Shown: positions 40,535 to 49,690 of the stretch, piece after piece
How the letters are laid out: the number at the start of each line of letters is the position of its first letter
Numbering within the stretch: position 1 is the first letter of the stretch
NCBI GenBank assembly: GCA_028713895.1
Contig: JAQTNH010000001.1
Location: 369,808 to 433,807, forward strand
Direction of reading: 5' to 3'
Length of the DNA stretch: 64,000 bases
Source: Candidatus Nanoarchaeia archaeon
GTDB lineage: Archaea; Nanobdellota; Nanobdellia; CSSed11-243R1
The notes under the pieces: generated by a model
Told to the model about the DNA's origin: nothing
The model's input: the letters and a program-made list of their open reading frames with translations, nothing else
Databases searched by the model: none
Position numbers and translations under genes: made by a program

Positions 40535-41236
40535 TTATTTTCCAAAGCGGCGCTGGCGGTTCGCGTAGTCCTTTATAGCGGAATTATATACTCCAGGAAT
40601 AGAATCTGGGAACAGGGTTTCAGTGAAATAAAGCTCTGCATAACTCGCATCCCAAAGAAGAAAACCTGAAAGGCGCTGTTCGCCTCCTGTGCGGATTAAT
40701 AAATCAACAGGGGGCAGGTCTTTCGTGAAAAGATTTTCCTTGATAAGCTCCTTGGTGACTTTTTTTGCATTGCTGTCAACAATTTTCTGGGCGGCATTGA
40801 CAATTTCATCCAGCCCGTCATAACAGATTGCAAAGCGGATGAACTTGTTCTTATGTGATTTTGTGGCATCAACAGCATTCTGTATGGCTTCCTTGAGCTC
40901 TTTATCAGGAAGCAGCTCCCATCTGCCAATCACGTCTATGTTAATCTTTTTTTCAAAAATAATAGGCTCGTCAAGTATTTCTGTGAAGCCCTCTTTTAGA
41001 ACATTGTAAAGGAAATTACGTTCTATCTGGGAGCGCTTTTGGAAATTGTCAAGCGAAAGAGCATAAAGAGTCAGATATTTTGTCTGGCTTTCTGAGTTCG
41101 CAAAATATCTAATAAGTTTCGAAAGTGCTTTTTTGCCTTCTTCATGGCCTTCCCATGGTTTCAAACCATGTTTTTGAGCGTACCTCCTGTTCCCGTCTAA
41201 AATCATGCCGATGTGTAATGGTTCTTTGTATCCCAT
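40535..41236 (-). CDS. uppS: cis-Prenyltransferase (UppS/DHDDS-like)
   Basis: This 233-residue enzyme makes long-chain cis-polyprenyl diphosphate, the precursor of the dolichol-type lipid carrier for glycans. The catalytic Asp and P-loop are in GMILDGNRRYAQKHG. LTLYALSLDNFQKRS is the second conserved block. DLLIRTGGEQRLSGFLLWDASYAELYF holds the diphosphate-binding Arg residues and the C-terminal signature. Length is typical. This links to the glycan island at the left end of the window, whose first gene would use such a carrier lipid. It lies 13 nt downstream of the NFACT gene and 29 nt upstream of the TyrRS gene, in the same direction as both. Confidence 0.93.
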   Translation of the reverse strand: MGYKEPLHIGMILDGNRRYAQKHGLKPWEGHEEGKKALSKLIRYFANSESQTKYLTLYALSLDNFQKRSQIERNFLYNVLKEGFTEILDEPIIFEKKINIDVIGRWELLPDKELKEAIQNAVDATKSHKNKFIRFAICYDGLDEIVNAAQKIVDSNAKKVTKELIKENLFTKDLPPVDLLIRTGGEQRLSGFLLWDASYAELYFTETLFPDSIPGVYNSAIKDYANRQRRFGK

Positions 41237-41248
41237 AGTCCACCTTGA

Positions 41249-43264
41249 TTAAAGATTTCCCCGCGGGATTATCCCGAAAATCTTTGAGTTCTGTATTGCA
41301 TGCTCCTTGACTTCTTCAAGGGAAATTGAATTGACTGTTTCGATATCCTCATTAATGGCCATGTTGAGCCAGTGCTCCTTGATTTCCTTTGCTATGTCAT
41401 CCTTGCTTTTATCGCCTGGGATAAGTATTGCATAGTACTTTGCTTTTCTGCGGACATTATCCACCTGCCCTGATATGACTCCCAGGGGGCTGAATGACAC
41501 TCCGACTGCAATGCGCAGCTCAACATCTTTTATGAAATTCTTTTTTCCGTAAATCATGAATGCGCCGTGGGCAATGTATTCGCCGCTTGGAGCCTGCTTT
41601 GAAATCTGCTCGGGCTTTACATAGTAAACATCCGTGATTTTATCTGCCTGCCATGCCCTGGAGTGGCAAAGCGTGAATATCGCGGCTTCTTTCTTTTCTT
41701 CGTCAGTGGATTCTGCGCCGTTCTTGATTATTGTAAAAGGCGAACCTGGGGACTCTGTATGGAAGATTATGTCGCTGGGCTCTATGTATTTTTTGATTAA
41801 AATCTCGTTCTGAGTTGCATCGCGTCCTGCTATGACAAGCTTTCCTGCAGAAGTGTTGAACCAGTAAAACTTTTCGAACCATTCTTTTTCCCGCTTTTCT
41901 ATCTTTTTGGGAGCCTCTTCCTCAACAACAGCCCCGACATCTGCTTTTTTCTGCCTGAGCTCTTCAAGGACTGCATTTGTTTCCGCTATTGCGGACTCAA
42001 CACCAGGAATCTTTTCATCAAACTTCTTTGCCTTTTCATAAACCGCATTTGCATTGTCAGCAACACTGTGCGTAAAATCAATCTCCAGGCCGTCGCCAAA
42101 GTTAAGGACTACATGCCCTACACTCGGAAGGATTTCCCTTATCCATGATGCTTCCTTGTTGCCCTGCCTCTTTGCATTTTCTATCTTTTCGATTATCTGG
42201 CCCCACTCATAGCGCTTTTCACGGGCAGTCTGGAGAATATGAAAAACGTGGTTTATCTCATTCATGTGCTGATAGATTAAATCTGCTCTTGTCTTCATCT
42301 CAGCGGATTTCTGTCGCAGTTCATCAACATAGTCCTGGTGCTGCTTAAGAAGAAACTCGTACTTGGCTATTTCATGCTCGACTTCAGCTTCTTTTGAAAA
42401 TATTTTCTTCTCTTTTACATAGTTTATATAGTACTCATCTAACGCTTTTGAAAATGTGTCAAAATATTTTTTGTTGTTGTCTTGATACACATCCAAATCA
42501 AAGGGCTGGACATCAATCGGCTCGTTGTTTTCGTCAAGAATTATCTGCGGCTTGAGCTCAGTTTCGCCCGCTTTCTCCAAGACATCACCGTAACTCTTCA
42601 AAATCAATTGGAATTCTTCATCAGTAACCTGTTCAGGCGCTTTTGCCTTGTCAATGCCTGACAGTTTGCATAATTCTTCGGCGTAAACTCCGCCTATTGA
42701 AAGAGCGGAGGCAAGCGACTTGACAATCTGGTTGCGTTCAGAACCCAGCACCCATGCCTTAAAATTTGAACTGTCAATGCTGCCCAAGTCCATCGCTTTC
42801 GGGGGATAATCATACTTCTTCTTCGGCTGTATTGAACGGTCTTTCCATACCTGCGCTTCCATTGGTATGAGAACATTGTACTCGTAATTGCAAAGAATCA
42901 AATTCCCCTTGCTGAACAATTCAACAATTAATATCATTGTTTCGTCGCCTTTCTGGAAAGTGAATTCTATTATCCGCTCGAATGGCGGCTGCCTAACTGC
43001 TGTGAGCCGGGCATTTGTGAGATACTTGCGAAGGAACATTGCGAAGTGAGACGGTGTTTCAGGAACCTCCTCTTTGTAGTTGGACAGGGCGACATAATTC
43101 GGGAGCGAGATATTGAGGATTACCTGTTTTAGCTGGGTATGGTAAAGCTGGATTACTAACTGTCTCCGACTGGGCTGGTATATCTTGTCCACCCTACCGT
43201 TAGCCAGGCTTGCCAGCTCCCGTACAAGGGCTCCTATTTCTAGATAGTTCATAGTGTCTTTCAT
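41249..43264 (-). CDS. rqcH: RqcH/NEMF (NFACT) ribosome quality-control protein
   Basis: This 671-residue protein is the archaeal NEMF/Rqc2/RqcH homologue. These proteins bind peptidyl-tRNA-obstructed large subunits and, in bacteria and eukaryotes, direct C-terminal tailing. The NFACT-N domain begins MNYLEIGALVRELASL and has VDKIYQPSRRQLVIQL. Two long helical stretches (residues ~320-400 and ~440-500) form the coiled-coil arms. The NFACT-R domain has FYWFNTSAGKLVIAGRDATQNE and HGAFMIYGKKNF. The 'DR' pair in the N-domain reads ER (PPFERIIEF). ATG 43264 was chosen because family members begin MK..M; the long frame to 43396 would overlap polB. It is divergent from polB. Confidence 0.92.
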   Translation of the reverse strand: MKDTMNYLEIGALVRELASLANGRVDKIYQPSRRQLVIQLYHTQLKQVILNISLPNYVALSNYKEEVPETPSHFAMFLRKYLTNARLTAVRQPPFERIIEFTFQKGDETMILIVELFSKGNLILCNYEYNVLIPMEAQVWKDRSIQPKKKYDYPPKAMDLGSIDSSNFKAWVLGSERNQIVKSLASALSIGGVYAEELCKLSGIDKAKAPEQVTDEEFQLILKSYGDVLEKAGETELKPQIILDENNEPIDVQPFDLDVYQDNNKKYFDTFSKALDEYYINYVKEKKIFSKEAEVEHEIAKYEFLLKQHQDYVDELRQKSAEMKTRADLIYQHMNEINHVFHILQTAREKRYEWGQIIEKIENAKRQGNKEASWIREILPSVGHVVLNFGDGLEIDFTHSVADNANAVYEKAKKFDEKIPGVESAIAETNAVLEELRQKKADVGAVVEEEAPKKIEKREKEWFEKFYWFNTSAGKLVIAGRDATQNEILIKKYIEPSDIIFHTESPGSPFTIIKNGAESTDEEKKEAAIFTLCHSRAWQADKITDVYYVKPEQISKQAPSGEYIAHGAFMIYGKKNFIKDVELRIAVGVSFSPLGVISGQVDNVRRKAKYYAILIPGDKSKDDIAKEIKEHWLNMAINEDIETVNSISLEEVKEHAIQNSKIFGIIPRGNL

Positions 43265-43302
43265 CGAATAGTTTAAAAAAGCCAAGGATTTAATACGTTT
43301 GT
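43265..43302. promoter_or_regulatory. Divergent promoter region, rqcH / polB
   Basis: In this 38-nt gap GTTTAAAA at 43271-43278 lies 25-32 nt before the polB ATG. On the minus strand TATTAAAT at about 43288-43295 lies 24-31 nt before ATG 43264. Both predict leaderless transcripts with facing promoters. Confidence 0.5.
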
Positions 43303-45816
43303 ATGGGGCGTACAATCCTTGAGTTTTACCCATTTGATTTTGACTATTCTGCAAGCAGAGACGGTAAAACTGTATTAAAGTTATATGGAACCACAAAAGA
43401 CGGGAAAAAGGTTTTGGTTAAGGACTACTCTTTGAACCCTTATTTTTATGTGATAATAAATCCTGAAAAAACTGCCGAGGCTCTTGATTATGCGCTTAGG
43501 ATAAAAGGAATGAACGAAGAAAGAGAGGTAAGTGTGCTGCAGGTTGATGTTGTTAAAAAAAAGCTCAAGGGAAAAGATGTCACTGCAATAAGGATTGAGG
43601 TGCCGCAGCCGTCAGACATTGCAGCAATCAAGGATGAAGTCAAAAGAATGCCCGGATACATTGAACGGGCTGAGATTGACATAAAATTTTACAGGCGCTA
43701 TCTTATTGACAAGCAGATAACACCGTTAACGCTAGTAAGGGCGAGCGGAGAAATAGAGGAAAACCCAAAATATTCGGTTGAGTATGTCTTGCGCGCAGAC
43801 GAGATAACACCTGTAAGCGAGGACACAATAGAACATCCAAAAGTCATTGCATTTGACATTGAAACTTATAATCCCTCTGGGAACCCCACCAGCGGAGTCA
43901 ATCCGATAATCATGATTTCTTTTGCAGCAAGCAATGGCGTAAAGAAGCTGATAACTTGGAAACAATTTGCTAATGCGCCAGAATATGTTGAGTTTGTTGA
44001 CTCGGAGCGGGAGCTTCTGGAAAGAACAAAACACTTCCTGAAAAATGAAAAGCCGGACATCATAACAGGATACAACAGCGACAACTTTGATTTGCCGTAC
44101 ATTATTGCGCGCGCTAACAAGTACAAGATAAAAATGAGTCTTGGAGAGGACGGAAGCGAATTAAAACTTTTGAAGCAGGGACTCGGCTATGTCGGCATGA
44201 TAAGGGGGATTGTACATGTTGACTTGTTCACTTTCATCAAAAACACGCTTGCGCCCACAATGCGGACAGAATCATTCAGCCTGAATGAAGTTTCAAAGGA
44301 GCTGGTTGGCGAAACAAAGATAGACGGGGTTGGATGGGAAGTCATGCACAAAATGTGGGATGCTGGCGGAGACGAAGTACGAAAACTTGTTGATTACAAC
44401 ATGCAGGACTCAAACCTCACGCTGAAGCTGTTCAACAGGGTGTCAAATATTCTTTATGAGCTTACAAAACTGGTAAAGCAGCCGCTGTTTGACGTGAGCA
44501 GGCTGACTTACGGGCAGTGTGTTGAGTGGTATCTTGCGGGCAGGGCGCAGAGATTCAATGAGCTGATACCAGGAAGGCCGTACAGCACAACCGCATGGAT
44601 GAAAAGCTATGAAGGCGCGTTTGTGCTCGAGCCAAAGCCAGGAGTGTACAAAAATATAATTGTCTATGACTTCCGCTCGCTGTATCCTTCAATAATCGTG
44701 TCGCACAACATCTGCCCCACGACAATTTCGTGCGCGTGCTGCAAGGACGGGTATACCACGCCTGAAATAAACGGAAAAACATATTCGTTCTGCAAGAAAA
44801 AGCAGGGGTTCATATCGCATGCAATAGAGGATTTGGTGAACAGGCGCGCAAGAATAAAAGAGATAATGAAAGGCATGGAAAAGAGCGATAAGGATTACAG
44901 GGTGCTTTACGGCAGGAGCTATGCGCTCAAAACAGTTGCAAATGCAATGTACGGATATCTCGGGTTCTCAAAAAGCAGATGGTACTCGCTTGAATGCGCC
45001 TCAAGCATAACCGCATGGGGAAGATATCACATAAAGAAAGTTATAGAAGAAGCTGAGGGCGAAGGATTCGAGGTTGTGTACGGCGACACAGACAGCATCA
45101 TGATTTATCTCAAGGAAAAAAGCATAGAGGACTCCAAAAAGTTCGTGGAAAAGATAAACAAGAAGCTTCCTGAAGGAATGGAACTTGAATACCAGGGATT
45201 CTACCCCAAGGGGATATTTGTCGCCAAGAAAAGTGGGGAGGGGGAGGGCGCGAAGAAAAGATATGCGCTTGTTGACGAAAAGGGGGAGATTACAATCAAA
45301 GGGTTTGAATTTGTGCGCAGGAATGTCAGCAGGATTGCAAAGGACACGCAGATGGCTGTGCTCAAGGCAATACTCGTGGACAATTCAGAGGACAAAGCCC
45401 TGCAGATAATCAAGGGAACTCTTGACAGGCTTAAGAGCGGAAAAGCAGACGCAGAAGAAGTCACAATTTACACGCAGCTCACGCGAAAGGTAGAGCATTA
45501 TGACTCGGTTGGGCCGCATGTTGCTGCGGTGATAAAAGCGCAGGGAGACGGGGCAAAATTCGAGCCTGGGCAGATAATAAAGTACATTGTCACAAAAGGC
45601 GAGGGAAGCATTTCGGACAGGGCATATATTGTAAAGGATTTCAGGGAAAAGAAACTGGAATACGACGCTGAGTATTACATAAACAACCAGGTTGTGCCTG
45701 CTGTGGGGCGGATATTCGAGGTGCTTGGCTACTCAAAGGATGCGCTGCAGGGAAAAATGCAGACAACACTTGGCGGATTTTTAACAAATAAAAAGATTAA
45801 TAAGAGCCAGAAATGA
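43303..45816 (+). CDS. polB: Family B DNA polymerase (PolB)
   Basis: This 837-residue replicative-type polymerase is intact and has no intein. The 3'-5' exonuclease motifs are AFDIETYNPSG (Exo I), GYNSDNFDLPY (Exo II) and YNMQDSNLTLKL (Exo III, Yx3D). The polymerase motifs are VYDFRSLYPSII (A), LKTVANAMYGYLGFS (B), and VYGDTDSIMIYL (C). KKRYALVDEKGEI and TQLTRKVEHYDSVGPHV belong to the thumb. The N-terminal ~130 residues form the uracil-sensing-type domain. A C-terminal ~15-residue tail (TLGGFLTNKKINKSQK) could hold a PCNA-binding peptide. It is followed after 10 nt by MetAP. Confidence 0.95.
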   Translation: MGRTILEFYPFDFDYSASRDGKTVLKLYGTTKDGKKVLVKDYSLNPYFYVIINPEKTAEALDYALRIKGMNEEREVSVLQVDVVKKKLKGKDVTAIRIEVPQPSDIAAIKDEVKRMPGYIERAEIDIKFYRRYLIDKQITPLTLVRASGEIEENPKYSVEYVLRADEITPVSEDTIEHPKVIAFDIETYNPSGNPTSGVNPIIMISFAASNGVKKLITWKQFANAPEYVEFVDSERELLERTKHFLKNEKPDIITGYNSDNFDLPYIIARANKYKIKMSLGEDGSELKLLKQGLGYVGMIRGIVHVDLFTFIKNTLAPTMRTESFSLNEVSKELVGETKIDGVGWEVMHKMWDAGGDEVRKLVDYNMQDSNLTLKLFNRVSNILYELTKLVKQPLFDVSRLTYGQCVEWYLAGRAQRFNELIPGRPYSTTAWMKSYEGAFVLEPKPGVYKNIIVYDFRSLYPSIIVSHNICPTTISCACCKDGYTTPEINGKTYSFCKKKQGFISHAIEDLVNRRARIKEIMKGMEKSDKDYRVLYGRSYALKTVANAMYGYLGFSKSRWYSLECASSITAWGRYHIKKVIEEAEGEGFEVVYGDTDSIMIYLKEKSIEDSKKFVEKINKKLPEGMELEYQGFYPKGIFVAKKSGEGEGAKKRYALVDEKGEITIKGFEFVRRNVSRIAKDTQMAVLKAILVDNSEDKALQIIKGTLDRLKSGKADAEEVTIYTQLTRKVEHYDSVGPHVAAVIKAQGDGAKFEPGQIIKYIVTKGEGSISDRAYIVKDFREKKLEYDAEYYINNQVVPAVGRIFEVLGYSKDALQGKMQTTLGGFLTNKKINKSQK

Positions 45817-45826
45817 GGGGAAGATT

Positions 45827-46726
45827 ATGGAAGAAGAGCTGATTGAGAAATACAAAAAATGCGGAAAAATTGCCAGTGAGGCAAGAGAGTTCTCACGGAC
45901 ATTAATCAAGGAAGGCGCCAAGACGCTGGACATAGCAAATGCGATTGAAGAAAAAATGATGAGTTTAGGCGCGACAGGATTCGCGTTTCCTACAAATCTC
46001 TCAATCAATTCAGTGGCTGCGCATTCAACACCCAGGATAAATGATGATACTGTCCTTAAGAAAGGGGACATATTGAAAGTTGACCTTGGCTGCCATGTTG
46101 ACGGAATACTTTCAGACACAGCGTATACAGTTGAGGTCGGCGGACATGACAACAAAGATTTGGTTGACGCGAGCCATGAAGCTCTAAAAGCTGCGCTTGA
46201 CATTGTGAAGCCTGGCGTAATAGTTTCAAAAATCGGGGCTGTGATTGAGGACGCGATAAAGCAAAAAGGATTCAAGCCGATTGCGAACCTTTCAGGACAC
46301 GAAATCGGAGAGTACGAGCTGCATGCCGGAATTACAATACCTAATTTTGACAACAAAAGCAGTGTGGCACTTGAGGAAGGGATGGTTGTCGCCATTGAGC
46401 CGTTTGCAACAAACGGGTTCGGAAAAGTCATTGACACAAAAGAATCAGAAATATTCAGGCTCACAGGCGAAGAGCGCCCGACAAGACAGGCAAGCGCGCG
46501 TAAAATAATGCAGTTCGCTGCGGAGAGCTACCAGTTCCTCCCGTTCTGCAGGCGATGGATTGCGAAGAAAGTCGGCGGGTTCGGAATTGAGATTGGCATG
46601 ATGGAACTGCTCAGGAACGGAATGCTTCACCAGTATCCTGTGCTGAAAGAAGAAAAGAACGGCATGGTTTCGCAGCATGAGCATACTGTGATTGTGCTGG
46701 ACAAGCCGATTGTCACGACGCTATAA
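45827..46726 (+). CDS. map: Type II methionine aminopeptidase
   Basis: This 299-residue enzyme removes the initiator methionine from nascent proteins. All metal ligands and the substrate His are visible: SINSVAAHSTP (His), KVDLGCHVDGILSDTAY (two Asp), NLSGHEIG (His), AIEPFAT (Glu) and SQHEHTVIV (Glu). The ~60-residue insertion with ARKIMQFAAESYQFLPF between the last two ligands marks it as type II. Length is typical of archaeal forms. It starts 10 nt after polB, with AGGGGAAG upstream as a weak ribosome binding site, so it is likely co-transcribed. It overlaps the convergent topA gene by 6 nt. Confidence 0.94.
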   Translation: MEEELIEKYKKCGKIASEAREFSRTLIKEGAKTLDIANAIEEKMMSLGATGFAFPTNLSINSVAAHSTPRINDDTVLKKGDILKVDLGCHVDGILSDTAYTVEVGGHDNKDLVDASHEALKAALDIVKPGVIVSKIGAVIEDAIKQKGFKPIANLSGHEIGEYELHAGITIPNFDNKSSVALEEGMVVAIEPFATNGFGKVIDTKESEIFRLTGEERPTRQASARKIMQFAAESYQFLPFCRRWIAKKVGGFGIEIGMMELLRNGMLHQYPVLKEEKNGMVSQHEHTVIVLDKPIVTTL

Positions 46727-49105
46727 CCCTCTTGGAGTAACTTCTGCAGGATTATCCAGCTCATTTGCCGGCTTTAGTTTCTTTATTTTTGGAATCTTGA
46801 CTGCCTTTGGCTTGCGGGGAGCTTTGGCGTTTACAGTTTTTGCCTCGCGCTGTTTTGCTTTTTTTAGTTTCTCCTCTCCAGCCCCAACTTTTATTTCTAC
46901 AGTTGGAACGGCTTCTGCAGGTTTTTTGTCCTTGTTCCACTCCTCCTTTGTCTTGCACTTGGGGTCAAGGCACATTGTGAACGGGCGCATTCCCTTTCGT
47001 ATGACTTTTATTATCGGGGTTTTGCACTGTTCGCAAACCTTGTCAGTAGACTCTATTAATCCCCTTGCAGGCAAAGGAAAACCTGTTGCACAAGACGGAG
47101 TCCAGATTTTTTCCTTCCAGGAACATTTGCACTTGCCTTTTTGCCCGCCGCATACCGGACATTTGCACTTGCATGCAGTCTTTGTGAAGCCGCACTTTAT
47201 GCATCTGGTGTAGCTTGAGCATCCGACAAAACGTTTTTTTGTGAATGGGCTGAAAAGAACCTTGAGGGTTCCGTCCGCGCACTTCGGGCACTTTCCAAGC
47301 TCCTGCTTTTTGTTCTTCATCTCGATGACTGCCTTTTCAAGGGCAAGCCCGATTGAAGACTCGTTCTGCTGGAACTCTTTTGAAATATTGCGGATAACAG
47401 ACTCAGCTTTTGAAATGATTGTTTCCCTCTTTGCCTTGCCTTCCTCCACTTTTACCATCTGTTTTTCAAAGTCCCTTGTAAGGTCTTCAGAAACAAGCTC
47501 AGGCGTGAACTCTGCGAGAGTGTCGCCCACCTGCATTCCAAGAGTTGTCACTTCAATGCTTTTCCCGTCAATATATCCCCTGTCATAAAGCGTCTGCAGG
47601 ATTGTTGCCCGCGTGGTTTTTGTTCCGAGATTGTGCTTTTCAAGCTCCTTTACAATCGAACCCTGCGAGTATCTTGCAGGAGGCTGGGTTTCCTTGCTAA
47701 GAATTTCTATTTTCTTTACTTTGTATTTCTCCCCCTTGCTGATTCCAGGCATCTCAATCTCATCGAGCTTCGCATACCTTCCGTAGAACTCCATCCAGTT
47801 TGACTGGAGAGTCTTTGAGCCTGTCGCATTGAATTTTTCTCCGTTAATATCAAAGATGACTTTTGTTGACTCGCGGATTGCCGGGTCCCCGAATGTCGCC
47901 AAAAATCTTCGGGCAATCATGTCGTAAAGATTCCGTTCTTCTGTTTTCAGGGAAGCTATGTCAGGAGGCTCTGAAGTCGGGTAAACAGCAGGATGGGCTG
48001 AATCCTCTTTCTTCCCCTCATTTGGCTTGAGCTCTTTTCGCGCAAGAAGTTTGTTGCAAAGTTTTGTGTAAGACTCTATCCTGCTCAGCTTCTTAAGAAT
48101 GTCAACATATCCAATCTGCGGAGGGAGCTTCTGGCTGCTTGTGCGTGGATAGGAGATATAACCTGCTGTATAAAGGTTCTGCGCGATTCCCACTGTGCGC
48201 TTGGGAGAATAACCAAAGAAACGATACGCTTCAGTCTGAAGCGAAGTCAGGTCGAATGGATGCGGCGGGGCTTTTTCTATCTGCGTTTTGGTGACATCGT
48301 AGACAACTGCGTCACCTGATTTGCATCTGCCGTATGTTTCATCAACTTTTGGCTTTTCCCAGAACTTGTCTGCTTCATGGCTTGTAACAAGCTCAGGGTC
48401 TGTCTTTACCTGCGCTTCGATTTCCCAGAACGGGACTGGTACGAATTTTTCTATTTCTTTTTCGCGCTTGATAAGAAAATAAAGCATCGGTGTCTGCACG
48501 CGCCCCGCTGAAAGAACGTGATAGCTAAGAATTTTCCCTGCATGCTTGATTGAAAGCGTGAGCGCGCGGGAGACATTAATCCCCCACAAATAGTCTAGGA
48601 AGTGGCGCGTTAACCCAGCTTCAATGCGCGGGTAATCAAGAGTTTTTGAAAGGTTGCTGAATGCAGCCTCAAGGTCCTGTTTTGTAAGGGTGGAGAACTC
48701 CATGCGCCTTCCTTTTTCCTTTTTGAAAATAAAGCGCAGAACATTGTATCCTATTACGCTGCCCTCCTCGTCAAGGTCAGTTGCGATTATGAAATCTTCT
48801 GCTTTTGGAACAACTTCCTGGATTGTGTCATAATATTTCTTGGAGAATGCAGCCTTGTCGTTTATCTCAAAAGACGGAGCCCATTCAAGATTAAAAATTG
48901 GGTATGTCCAGCCTTTTCCAGAAACATCTTTCAACCCGAATATGTGGCCTACTGCAGGCACTGCAATGTATTCCTTTCCTGCGCGGTGGAACTGGAAATA
49001 AACAACTCCCTGGCCTGATTTTATGTGTTTAACTTTGTCTTCTGCCAAAGCATACGCTATTTTTTGCGCTGCATCCGGCTTTTCACATATCAAAATTGTT
49101 GCCAT
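46721..49105 (-). CDS. topA: DNA topoisomerase I (type IA)
   Basis: This 794-residue type IA topoisomerase relaxes negatively supercoiled DNA. The Toprim domain reads ATILICEKPDAAQKIA and has the metal residues in ATDLDEEGSVIGYN. The active-site Tyr is in YTAGYISYPRTSSQKLP. LSAGRVQTPML and TRATILQTLYDRGYI are other family blocks. Residues ~625-715 carry cysteine pairs (KCPKCADG, SSYTRCIKCG, CKCKCPVCG and CEQCKTPI) that form several zinc ribbons. The last ~80 residues are a Lys/Ala-rich tail. It is the downstream partner of the ThpR gene's neighbour set: its start is 6 nt from the stop of thpR in the same direction. Confidence 0.93.
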   Translation of the reverse strand: MATILICEKPDAAQKIAYALAEDKVKHIKSGQGVVYFQFHRAGKEYIAVPAVGHIFGLKDVSGKGWTYPIFNLEWAPSFEINDKAAFSKKYYDTIQEVVPKAEDFIIATDLDEEGSVIGYNVLRFIFKKEKGRRMEFSTLTKQDLEAAFSNLSKTLDYPRIEAGLTRHFLDYLWGINVSRALTLSIKHAGKILSYHVLSAGRVQTPMLYFLIKREKEIEKFVPVPFWEIEAQVKTDPELVTSHEADKFWEKPKVDETYGRCKSGDAVVYDVTKTQIEKAPPHPFDLTSLQTEAYRFFGYSPKRTVGIAQNLYTAGYISYPRTSSQKLPPQIGYVDILKKLSRIESYTKLCNKLLARKELKPNEGKKEDSAHPAVYPTSEPPDIASLKTEERNLYDMIARRFLATFGDPAIRESTKVIFDINGEKFNATGSKTLQSNWMEFYGRYAKLDEIEMPGISKGEKYKVKKIEILSKETQPPARYSQGSIVKELEKHNLGTKTTRATILQTLYDRGYIDGKSIEVTTLGMQVGDTLAEFTPELVSEDLTRDFEKQMVKVEEGKAKRETIISKAESVIRNISKEFQQNESSIGLALEKAVIEMKNKKQELGKCPKCADGTLKVLFSPFTKKRFVGCSSYTRCIKCGFTKTACKCKCPVCGGQKGKCKCSWKEKIWTPSCATGFPLPARGLIESTDKVCEQCKTPIIKVIRKGMRPFTMCLDPKCKTKEEWNKDKKPAEAVPTVEIKVGAGEEKLKKAKQREAKTVNAKAPRKPKAVKIPKIKKLKPANELDNPAEVTPRGL

Positions 49106-49111
49106 AACACC

Positions 49112-49684
49112 TCAACCTAATTTGAACTTTTCAATCGGCTCATAAACCGGGCCGCCTGACATAAGCGTGCTCTTAAAAAGCACAAGCTCAGTAACTTTAA
49201 AGCTTCCTATATTAATATGCTGTTTTTGTTTAACTTTTTCCATAAGCTCATTTTTATGTTCGTTTGATTTTAACCTGCAAAGCGTAAGATGCGCCTGGAA
49301 TTCGCGCCCTTCAGAGGGGATTCCTATCCTTGAATAAGCTTTTTCAAGAGAGCCAGCGAGAGACTTGATTTCAGCAGTCCCTTTTTTCATCCCAAGCCAA
49401 ATCACCCGAGGGGATGCCATTGACGGGAAAGCGCCGATATCCTGAATCTCGATTTCAAAACTTTTGGCTGCTGAAACCGCAGCCCTAGTTTCAAAAATAA
49501 CTTTTTTCATCTCTGAATCTGAGAGATATCCGAAGAATTTGAGGTTGTAATGGAAGTTTTCTGCAGGGACCCAGTTGGCGCCTGCATCTGACTTCTTAAG
49601 CAGTGACTGGAGTTCTGCAATAGGTTTTGAGAGCTCAGAAGGCACTTCAATTGCAATGAACGCCCGTGTCTTTGTATCCATCAT
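49112..49684 (-). CDS. thpR: RNA 2',3'-cyclic phosphodiesterase (ThpR/LigT) with one altered HxTx motif
   Basis: This 190-residue 2H phosphoesterase opens RNA 2',3'-cyclic phosphates. The protein begins RAFIAIEVPSELS. The first catalytic motif is NFHYNLKFFGYL, which is H-x-N instead of H-x-T. The second is FQAHLTLCRL, the normal H-x-T. RVIWLGMKKG lies between them as expected. The GTG at 49690 was rejected in favour of ATG 49684; the ATG one codon later is also possible. It lies 6 nt after the giant protease gene and 6 nt before topA, so these three may be co-transcribed. Confidence 0.88.
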   Translation of the reverse strand: MMDTKTRAFIAIEVPSELSKPIAELQSLLKKSDAGANWVPAENFHYNLKFFGYLSDSEMKKVIFETRAAVSAAKSFEIEIQDIGAFPSMASPRVIWLGMKKGTAEIKSLAGSLEKAYSRIGIPSEGREFQAHLTLCRLKSNEHKNELMEKVKQKQHINIGSFKVTELVLFKSTLMSGGPVYEPIEKFKLG

Positions 49685-49690
49685 GTTCAC

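Noticed and set aside
43265-43396. N-terminal extension of RqcH
   Set aside because: It is antisense to the start of polB; NFACT proteins begin at the MK..M segment found at 43264.
43303-45816. Possible intein in PolB
   Set aside because: All exonuclease and polymerase motifs occur in order at normal spacing and length is 837 residues, so there is no insertion.
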